From Candidatus Nanoarchaeia archaeon (GTDB lineage Archaea > Nanobdellota > Nanobdellia > Woesearchaeales > UBA525), in the NCBI GenBank assembly GCA_028279755.1, contig JANQNB010000013.1, positions 1-64,000 of the forward strand: a stretch of 64,000 nt of DNA. The letters are read 5' to 3'. The notes under the pieces are model-generated. The model had not been told where the DNA came from. It saw only the letters and a program-made list of their open reading frames with translations, and did no database searches. Within the stretch, counting starts at the first letter, position 1. Every line of letters starts with the position of its first letter. The position numbers and the translations under genes were made by a program. Positions 57,906-64,000 of the stretch are shown here, piece by piece.

Positions 57906-59051
57906 ATGAGCACGCACAAGAAGCGCCGCATCCTGATCTGCACCAGCGAGTACCCCCCAGTCGGGAGCGGGATCGCGCACGTGGTCTATAACCTGCGGCT
58001 CGCGTTCAAGCCGCACATCGTGAAGATCTGCTCGCCGATCGGACCAGACATCCAATTGGGCGGCAAGCACCTGGTCACCAAGGCTGGCGGCCTGGGCATC
58101 ATCTGGTTCTGGCTCCGCACAGCCCGCTATCTCAAGAAGCACGTCGATGCGTACGACGCAGTGTTGCTCGAGAACCCGCTCATCCCGTACAGGCTCTATT
58201 CAAGGAATATCACGATCACTCCGCACACTTTGTACACTGGCTCCTACCCGATGATCAAGCAAGTGAGCCCGTGGTACTTGATACCTTATTATTGGTTCAT
58301 GAAAGTCTATACAAAGTGGTGCTACTGGCGCCTGGACACGCGCATTCCGCTGACAAGCGCTGCTGACGATGTCACTGAGGAGATCAAGGCTTTGGGCGTG
58401 GATGCCAAGCGCATCACATACATCTCGAACGGTGCTGACCTCAAACGTTTCAAACCGGCGTCGAAAAAGGAGAAGCAGCGATTGCGCAAGAAGCTGGGAC
58501 TTGACCCGGGAAAACCCACTATACTCTTTGTCGGCCGCCTGGAAATCGTGCACCAGCCGCTTGAGATGATCCGCATCTTTGCAGAGCTCCAGCGAAAGCG
58601 CGAACTCCAGTTCGTCATCCTCGGCGGCGGCTCGTACACTGACGGGACAAAACTGGCGGCGAGCTCTCAGGGCCTGACCGACATCTCTTTCATTCCGCGC
58701 GTGCCGCATGACAGGATCCACGAGATATACCAGGCCTGCGACTACTTCTTCATCAACAGCGTGTACACAGGACAATCCCTCACCGTGCTCGAAGCCATGG
58801 CCAGCGGCTTGCCTTTGCTCGCGCCAGACATCAGGTCGTTCCAACGGATCGCGACGCAGAGCAAGGCTGGCTGCCTCTTCACCCCCAACAATAGCGAGCA
58901 AGCTGCCAAAGACGTCCTGGCCTTCCTCAAGAAACCACGCGCAGCGAGCAGCAAGCGCGCAGCGAACTATGCACGCAAGCATTTCGACTGGCAGCGCATC
59001 GGCAAGGACTATCTCAAATACATGCTAGAAGGTAGGAGGCGTAAGCGATGA
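57906..59051 (+). CDS. Glycosyltransferase family 4 (second)
   Basis: 381 residues. ILICTSEYPPVGSGIAHVVY at the N-terminus is typical GT4. The donor domain has FVGRLEIVHQPLEMI and the E-x7-E region in GQSLTVLEAMASGLPLLAPD. A GAGGTGG ribosome site lies upstream. It overlaps the next gene by 4 bases (ATGA), so it is coupled with the large glycan protein. Confidence 0.92.
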   Translation: MSTHKKRRILICTSEYPPVGSGIAHVVYNLRLAFKPHIVKICSPIGPDIQLGGKHLVTKAGGLGIIWFWLRTARYLKKHVDAYDAVLLENPLIPYRLYSRNITITPHTLYTGSYPMIKQVSPWYLIPYYWFMKVYTKWCYWRLDTRIPLTSAADDVTEEIKALGVDAKRITYISNGADLKRFKPASKKEKQRLRKKLGLDPGKPTILFVGRLEIVHQPLEMIRIFAELQRKRELQFVILGGGSYTDGTKLAASSQGLTDISFIPRVPHDRIHEIYQACDYFFINSVYTGQSLTVLEAMASGLPLLAPDIRSFQRIATQSKAGCLFTPNNSEQAAKDVLAFLKKPRAASSKRAANYARKHFDWQRIGKDYLKYMLEGRRRKR

Positions 59052-60859
59052 CTGTGCTCATTGTCCAGCACGCAGACGTGCTGACACGCGAAGAGCGCGC
59101 CCAGCTCCGCAAGAAGGGCACGATCATCGTCGCGCTCTTCCAGCCAGTGCGGAAGGGCGTGGTCCATCGCGACAGCATCCTCGTGTTCCGCGAGAACTAC
59201 AAAGTTAGCGAGTTCCATAAGGAGATCATCGGCAAGCTGCAGAACCTCTTCATCCAAGAAGGTAACAACTATTGGTACCTGTTCGAAAACCTCCTGTACG
59301 CGCACGCCGGCGAGAAGATCAAGCACTCCTTGGCGATCTACGAGGCGCGCTACCTCATCGACTTCCTCGAAGCGATCAAGCAGCGCTACCCTCGCCAGAA
59401 GATCCAGGTCCGGAACAACGGGCATAAATGGACACGAGCATTGGATTTCCTGCTGACCGGGAAGCAGGCCTTCACGACAACAGGGGTTGCGAAGCGCTGG
59501 CTCTTGCGCAGCCTGCTCAGGACCCGGATACGACTCGTTCGCAAGCTTGCAAGCATGCTCCGCGGCAAGAACGGAAAGCGCGCAGCAGTCATCGCGGTCT
59601 CGTCCGGACGGTTCAAACGAGCATCCCGGTATCAGAACCAGTTCTGGGGTCCCTTGCTCACAGCGCTCGAACAACGAAAGCTCACCACCAAGCTGCTCGA
59701 GTACGACCAGCTCAAGCAGCATACGAGCTGGCTGCCATTCCTCAAGCGCGGCGAGGACGCGTTCATCGGCGACTACTACAACGCGACCTACCGGCGCACG
59801 TATCGACGCTCGCTGAAGGTCATCAAGCGGATCAGAAAGCGGGCCGCGCCAGCACTCGCACGGCTGTCGTACAAGGGCTACAAATACGGCCCGCTCATCA
59901 AGAACCAGATCACCCTCACCCTGCATACCATGGCGCCGCATTTCGCTGACCTGCTCGCAACAGGTGAGGCAGTGCTCGAGAAGGAGCAACCGCGCCTTGT
60001 CTTGGTCGACCAGGAAGAGGGCGGTTATGGCAAGGCCTTCATGTACGCAGCCAGGAAGACCGGGACAAAGGTCGTGGCATTTCAGTACGAGCTCGTCTAT
60101 GAGAACTGCCTCCACGCGCACCTCAAGACCAAGCGAGTCACGAACAAGAATGCGCCGAACTGGCGCCCGGTGCCTGATCAGAAGCTTGTCAGCGGACCGT
60201 TCCTGAAGCGCATCCTGGAGCAGCACTGCAACTATGATCCTCGCTCCCTCAGCGTGGTCGGCACGCCGCGCTACGACGAGTACTTCCGCTATGCCAAGAA
60301 AGCGAAAGGCAAGCAGCAGCTCCGTCGCAAGCTGGGATTGCCGAACAAGAAGATCCTCGTGTATGCCTGCGGCTCGATGACCCAGGACAGGAACTGCCTT
60401 GCCGCTGTCATCGACACTGTCACGAAAGACCCTGATGCGCATCTGGTGGTGAAGATCCATCCGAGCATCAACCGGGCGCGCTATGAGCAGGCGTTCGATC
60501 TGTCGCATCCAAACATCACGGTCAAGCAGCATCTGGACATGAAGGAGCTCTTGTCAGTGACAGACATCCTCATGACCATCTGTTCGACCGTCTCGATCGA
60601 AGCGGTGATCTTCGGCGCCATCCCCCTCCTTGTAAATCTCGACTTTGACTGCCCCTTGCCCTTGAAACGCTTCGGCGTCGCTGTCGAGGTCAAGAAGCAG
60701 GCGGAGATCAGACCCACCATCACCAAGCTGCTCACAGACAAGAAAGCAGTGCAGCGCCTGCGCAGGAACCGGCAGCGCTTCCTGAAGCAATACCTGGCCA
60801 GCACTGACGGCAAGAGCACAGAGCGCGCTGCACAGGAGATCGCAAAACTCGCAAAATGA
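59048..60859 (+). CDS. GT-B-like glycan or glycerophosphate polymerase-type protein
   Basis: 603 residues. The N-terminal half is basic and not recognised. The C-terminal half has SLSVVGTPRYDEYF, KKILVYACGSMTQDRNCLAA and HLVVKIHPSINRARYE, with a late SVTDILMTICSTVSIEAVIF; this resembles CDP-glycerol/polysialyl-type GT-B transferases of surface polymers. No membrane helix. It lies between a GT4 and a lipoprotein gene in one operon; donor and acceptor unknown. Confidence 0.75.
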   Translation: MTVLIVQHADVLTREERAQLRKKGTIIVALFQPVRKGVVHRDSILVFRENYKVSEFHKEIIGKLQNLFIQEGNNYWYLFENLLYAHAGEKIKHSLAIYEARYLIDFLEAIKQRYPRQKIQVRNNGHKWTRALDFLLTGKQAFTTTGVAKRWLLRSLLRTRIRLVRKLASMLRGKNGKRAAVIAVSSGRFKRASRYQNQFWGPLLTALEQRKLTTKLLEYDQLKQHTSWLPFLKRGEDAFIGDYYNATYRRTYRRSLKVIKRIRKRAAPALARLSYKGYKYGPLIKNQITLTLHTMAPHFADLLATGEAVLEKEQPRLVLVDQEEGGYGKAFMYAARKTGTKVVAFQYELVYENCLHAHLKTKRVTNKNAPNWRPVPDQKLVSGPFLKRILEQHCNYDPRSLSVVGTPRYDEYFRYAKKAKGKQQLRRKLGLPNKKILVYACGSMTQDRNCLAAVIDTVTKDPDAHLVVKIHPSINRARYEQAFDLSHPNITVKQHLDMKELLSVTDILMTICSTVSIEAVIFGAIPLLVNLDFDCPLPLKRFGVAVEVKKQAEIRPTITKLLTDKKAVQRLRRNRQRFLKQYLASTDGKSTERAAQEIAKLAK

Positions 60860-61617
60860 GACAAGAGGCCATCCTCATATTTCTCTCACTCCTACTCCTC
60901 ACCGCATGCGCACCAGCAGAGATTGACGATCCTGTCGAGCAACCAGTACCAGTAGTCCCTGAACCAGACAACCCAGATCTTCCAGACCCTGTGACCGGCT
61001 ACATCGATCCTGATGCTCCAGGCGCGCCGGCCATTCCCAAACCGATCAAGAACTGGACCTATGACACCGGAAACCCGGACGGGGAAGGCGCGGGCATTCT
61101 CGGCTGCGCGCCTGGCGAGTTCTACGAGCATTACCGGCTCTACTGGCGGAACTATCCGGAACGGCAGGGGCATCATGGCACGCGCGATCCGAGCGATGCA
61201 GCGTGCTGCCCGAGCGACAAGCATTGCGTCTACCAAGGCGAGTGCTATGAAGCGAGCCCGACAACGTTCATCGACACTGACGGGAACGGCGCTGTGGATT
61301 ATTTCTGCTATCCCTACGATCTCGGCGACGGCTGGTGGGTGAACATGGACTACCACCAGATGTATTGCGACCGCGCGTTCGGGCCTGGCCATTGGAACAT
61401 CGGCGGCAACGCGACTGTCGAGGACAAGTATTGGAGCAATCGCGGCGGGCCGCGACCAGGCTATTGCACGATCGGCAATGACGGGCATCCGAGCTGGGAA
61501 TGCTGCTGCGGCGACGACACTGGCGAGTACGTGGTCGAGACAGACGGCAGGCGCGCGTGCTGCGCAAGCCCAGAACAGTGCGTGGACGAGCAGGGGAAAT
61601 GCACGCAGTGCGCATGA
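60856..61617 (+). CDS. Cys-rich predicted lipoprotein
   Basis: 253 residues. Leader ends LLLLTAC (lipobox), then a Pro/Asp-rich stretch, then a Cys-rich body: AACCPSDKHCVYQGEC, ECCCGDD, ACCASPEQC and CTQC at the end, with an aromatic middle (DGWWVNMDYHQMYCDRAF). The ATG overlaps the upstream stop by 4 bases. Likely displayed on the cell surface; it could be a glycan carrier. No enzyme motif seen. Its stop abuts the end of asnB. Confidence 0.8.
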   Translation: MRQEAILIFLSLLLLTACAPAEIDDPVEQPVPVVPEPDNPDLPDPVTGYIDPDAPGAPAIPKPIKNWTYDTGNPDGEGAGILGCAPGEFYEHYRLYWRNYPERQGHHGTRDPSDAACCPSDKHCVYQGECYEASPTTFIDTDGNGAVDYFCYPYDLGDGWWVNMDYHQMYCDRAFGPGHWNIGGNATVEDKYWSNRGGPRPGYCTIGNDGHPSWECCCGDDTGEYVVETDGRRACCASPEQCVDEQGKCTQCA

Positions 61618-63522
61618 TCAGAATCCTTTCTTCAATGCAGAACGGAGCAGGTCGACATAGCGCAGCCAGTATTCGAAATTGAGCAGGTTCCAGAAGAGCA
61701 TCATGTGGTTGTCTTCGTCAGCAAGGTGCTCTTTCCAGTACCCGAGCAGCACGTCCTGCTTGACATAGTCGTAGATGCCCAGGTCTTTGTCTTTCAGCAG
61801 GGTCTCGATCTCTTCACGGAGTTCGTTCTTCATCCATTCGTACAAGGGCGCGTTGAACCCGACTTTCTCCTTTCGCGTCCTGACTTTCTCGTTCACGATG
61901 CCTTTCATCGCGTCCCTGAGGATGTTCTTGCCGATCCCGTCGCGCACCTTGAAGCGGTTGGGGATGCTGTACGCGAACTCCACAAGACGATAATCGAGAT
62001 AGGGCACCCTGGCTTCGAGCGAGAAGGCCATGGTGTTCCGGTCTTCTGGCCGCAATAGGACAGGCACGCCTTCCATGGTGAGCTCGTTGTACATCCTGCT
62101 TGTCAGCAATGACTTCGCTTTGTGCGGGTGCTCGTGCTCATGCAAGGTCGCGAGCAGCTCGTCCTTGATCAGCGCCTGGTGCTTCTCCTTGTTCGGCGAG
62201 AGGAAGCTCGTGCTATCCAGCTTCTTGCGGAAGTCGGTCCAGAGCTTGCGCTCCTTGTTATGATTCTGCATCCAGAGCGTGATCTCCTTCTCCATCAGCT
62301 CGGTCTCGCCTGTTTTCTCCAGGTCGTAGAAGTTGTACCAATAATGGTCGTAATAGCCTGACGCTGACTCGTCGGCGCCGTTGCCAGTGAGCACGACGGT
62401 GAAGCCCTCATCCTTGATCTTCTGCATGACCTGCCAGTGCGAATAGAACGTGACAGTACAGATCGGCTCGTCGTGGTAGCTGATCATCTTCGTCAGGTTT
62501 GCGAAGAAGTCGCCGAGCGTGGGCTTGATAAAATGGGAATCGATGCCCAGGTCGTCGATGACTGCCTGGATGTATTCCTGCTCGTCGTAGCGGTTGCCTT
62601 TTTCGTAGACTGCGCTGAAGGTGATGGTCTCTTTCTTCAGGACCTTCTTCGCGATCGAGACGATGCTGGGCGAGTCCATCCCGCCGCTGAGCGCGAACGT
62701 ATACGGCACGTCCGCACGCAAGCGTATCTTGACCGCGTCGATGAGGAGTTCGCGGTATTTCGCGACGATCTCTTCGTCGCTCAGGTCTGTCTGCTTGGTG
62801 AGGTCGAGTTCCCAGTACTTGGTGATCGTGCAATCCTTGCTTGTGAGATCGATGAGCATGTAGGTTGCTGGCTCGAGCTGCTTGATCTCCTTGAAATAGC
62901 TCTCGTCGTCGTCATCGACATAGCGGTAGCCTTGGACAAGGTTGCGCATCATCTTCTGCTCGTTCGGCGTGATGCTGGGCAAGGGGAATTGGCACAGGGT
63001 CTTGATCTCAGAGCCAAAGACGAACTGCGTGTCGCTCTTGTGGTAGTAGAAGGGCTTGATGCCAAAACGGTCGCGTGCGCAGAACAAGGTGTTCTTCTCC
63101 CGGTCGTAGAGGACAAAGCCCCACATCCCGTTGAAGTGCTGAAGACAATCGAGACCGTATTCCTGGTACGCTGCGATCACGACTTCTGTATCAGTGTCAG
63201 AGACAAAAGAATGTCCTTTCTTCTTCAGCTCGTCGCGCAGTTCCAAGTAATTATAGATCTCGCCGTTATAGACAAGCGTCACCGTGCCGTCCTGGCTGGA
63301 CATGGGCTGATGCCCCTGGCGTGACAGGTCGAGGATGCTGAGGCGGGCGTTCGCCAATGCGAGATCATGCTCTTTCTCGCTTTCCTTGCCGGTTCCAGTG
63401 TCCAGGAGAACGAAGCCCTCATCGTCCGGGCCGCGGTGTCGCATCGACGCGACCATGTCTGCGATGACTTGGTCGGTGCCCGCGCTCCCGTCGAGAAGCC
63501 AGTATCCTGCGATGCCGCACAT
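61618..63522 (-). CDS. asnB: Asparagine synthase, glutamine-hydrolysing
   Basis: 634 residues. It begins MCGIAGYW, so Cys2 is the glutaminase nucleophile. The class II amidotransferase domain shows MRHRGPDDEG and YNGEIYNYLELR; the ATP-PPase motif is LSGGMDSPS (about residues 273-281). The C-terminal domain has RTRKEKVGFNAPLYEWM. In glycan clusters such enzymes often amidate sugar acids or modify surface structures (inference); a plain asparagine synthase is equally possible. A TATA box lies 25 bases upstream. Confidence 0.93.
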   Translation of the reverse strand: MCGIAGYWLLDGSAGTDQVIADMVASMRHRGPDDEGFVLLDTGTGKESEKEHDLALANARLSILDLSRQGHQPMSSQDGTVTLVYNGEIYNYLELRDELKKKGHSFVSDTDTEVVIAAYQEYGLDCLQHFNGMWGFVLYDREKNTLFCARDRFGIKPFYYHKSDTQFVFGSEIKTLCQFPLPSITPNEQKMMRNLVQGYRYVDDDDESYFKEIKQLEPATYMLIDLTSKDCTITKYWELDLTKQTDLSDEEIVAKYRELLIDAVKIRLRADVPYTFALSGGMDSPSIVSIAKKVLKKETITFSAVYEKGNRYDEQEYIQAVIDDLGIDSHFIKPTLGDFFANLTKMISYHDEPICTVTFYSHWQVMQKIKDEGFTVVLTGNGADESASGYYDHYWYNFYDLEKTGETELMEKEITLWMQNHNKERKLWTDFRKKLDSTSFLSPNKEKHQALIKDELLATLHEHEHPHKAKSLLTSRMYNELTMEGVPVLLRPEDRNTMAFSLEARVPYLDYRLVEFAYSIPNRFKVRDGIGKNILRDAMKGIVNEKVRTRKEKVGFNAPLYEWMKNELREEIETLLKDKDLGIYDYVKQDVLLGYWKEHLADEDNHMMLFWNLLNFEYWLRYVDLLRSALKKGF

Positions 63523-63542
63523 GGTGCCACGGCCTGGATAGC

Positions 63543-63552
63543 AGTTTTAATA
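63543..63552 (-). promoter_or_regulatory. TATA box for asnB
   Basis: TATTAAAACT in sense, centre about 25 bases upstream of the ATG at 63522. It shares the 78-base divergent gap with the acyltransferase promoter. Confidence 0.5.
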
Positions 63553-63568
63553 GTTTTCCCCAGTAAAG

Positions 63569-63577
63569 TATATAAAC
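63569..63577 (+). promoter_or_regulatory. TATA box for the hexapeptide acyltransferase gene
   Basis: GTATATAAA, centre 28 bases upstream of the ATG at 63601. Confidence 0.65.
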
Positions 63578-63600
63578 CTCGTCGGGCTTTCTCGACGGTG

Positions 63601-64000
63601 ATGGGCATCTTGCGAAAGATCTATACCCGGACGACCCTGCTCGAAGGCACAGTCCATCTTGTGCGTGGCTCGTGGAAGATGTTCCGGGTCAAGTTGATCT
63701 CGTGGTATTGGCGCTACAACTTCGCGCGCTGCGGCAAGCGCCTGGTCGTCTTCCCGAAAGTCAGGATCGAGTTCCCGAAGAACATCAGCGCAGGCGATGA
63801 CGTCTCTGTCAATGTCAGCTCGTATCTGAAGAGCGAGAATCCCACAGCGCGGCTGATCATCCACGACGGGGTGGCGATCGGCGGCAATGTCGAGATTGAC
63901 TGGAGCGGCGGCCTGGTGATCGGCACCAGGACCGTGATCACGACAGGCGCGAGCGTGCACACGCACGTGCATGGCGCAGACGGCCTGGATCCCTGGGCAA
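63601..64000 (+). CDS. Hexapeptide-repeat (LbH) acyltransferase, cut by right edge
   Basis: 133 complete codons are visible, starting MGILRKIYTRTTLLEGTVHL. After a ~50-residue lead-in come left-handed beta-helix turns: FPKNISAGDDVSVNV, IIHDGVAIGGNVEID, LVIGTRTVITTGASV, then THVHGADGLDPW near the edge. It matches maltose/galactoside O-acetyltransferase-type enzymes that acetylate sugars. The 3' end is outside the window. Confidence 0.85.
   Translation, partial: MGILRKIYTRTTLLEGTVHLVRGSWKMFRVKLISWYWRYNFARCGKRLVVFPKVRIEFPKNISAGDDVSVNVSSYLKSENPTARLIIHDGVAIGGNVEIDWSGGLVIGTRTVITTGASVHTHVHGADGLDPWA

Noticed and set aside
57039-58142. 367-residue minus-strand ORF opposite the CapD-like gene
   Set aside because: It is antisense to a gene with clear SDR motifs, and its His/Asp/Arg-rich composition is typical of the complement of GC-rich codons.
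59009-60532. 507-residue minus-strand ORF opposite the polymerase-like gene
   Set aside because: No motif; the plus strand carries GT-B-like motifs and a coupled ATGA start, so this is an antisense shadow.
1-64000. CRISPR array, transposase, integrase or prophage
   Set aside because: No regularly spaced repeats and no such protein motifs; the fibre repeats are protein-coding and irregular.

Overview
The window reads as a contiguous piece of an archaeal chromosome. The evidence is TATA boxes whose centres lie about 25-29 bp upstream of start codons (many transcripts look leaderless), GGTGA-type ribosome sites inside operons, an AglB/STT3 oligosaccharyltransferase, a tRNA-Trp with a bulge-helix-bulge intron, a group 3b NiFe hydrogenase, and an archaeal-type TGS-domain GTPase. 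The coexistence of bacterial-type traits (acetate kinase plus phosphotransacetylase, a Ser/Lys signal peptidase, a PyrB-PyrI fusion, class 1A dihydroorotate dehydrogenase, phage-tail/YadA-like surface fibres) suggests a fermentative, anaerobic, DPANN-like (for example Woesearchaeota-like) archaeon. That lineage call is inference.

Layout. 1-11.2 kb: a surface-fibre module made of a giant repeat protein cut by the left edge, a membrane-anchored beta-propeller-like protein and a signal peptidase I. 11.2-16.0 kb: an HTH protein, then a minus-strand acetate operon (pta, lipoprotein, DUF1653 protein, ackA, mscS, small membrane protein). 16.0-26.8 kb: all genes for UMP synthesis (pyrBI fusion, pyrE-C-D-F, carA-carB) with a nucleobase deaminase and a TauE-like permease. 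26.9-34.1 kb: NADP-type hydrogenase (hydB-G-D-A order with its maturation protease) and a hypA/hypC operon with a thioredoxin-like protein and a novel HypC-like protein. 34.1-39.9 kb: a YchF-type GTPase, membrane proteins, tRNA-Trp and two EamA permeases. 39.9-47.2 kb: an envelope-spanning gene set of two paralogous thrombospondin-type-3 proteins, a 1102-residue membrane protein with a triplicated basic cytoplasmic tail, and small unknown proteins. 47.3-64 kb: a surface-glycan region (epimerases, glycosyltransferases, AglB, NAD synthetase, asparagine synthetase, hexapeptide acyltransferase cut by the right edge).

How it fits together. Acetyl-CoA to acetate gives ATP, and the hydrogenase can dispose of NAD(P)H electrons as H2. 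The glycan region and AglB can decorate the sequon-rich fibre and TSP3 proteins. The most original signals are the envelope-spanning gene set, a dispersed palindrome family with a conserved AAG bulge (three copies), a CCATATGG operator-like palindrome shared by hypC and surface-gene regions, and a HypC-like fusion protein. No CRISPR, transposon, rRNA or integrase was seen.
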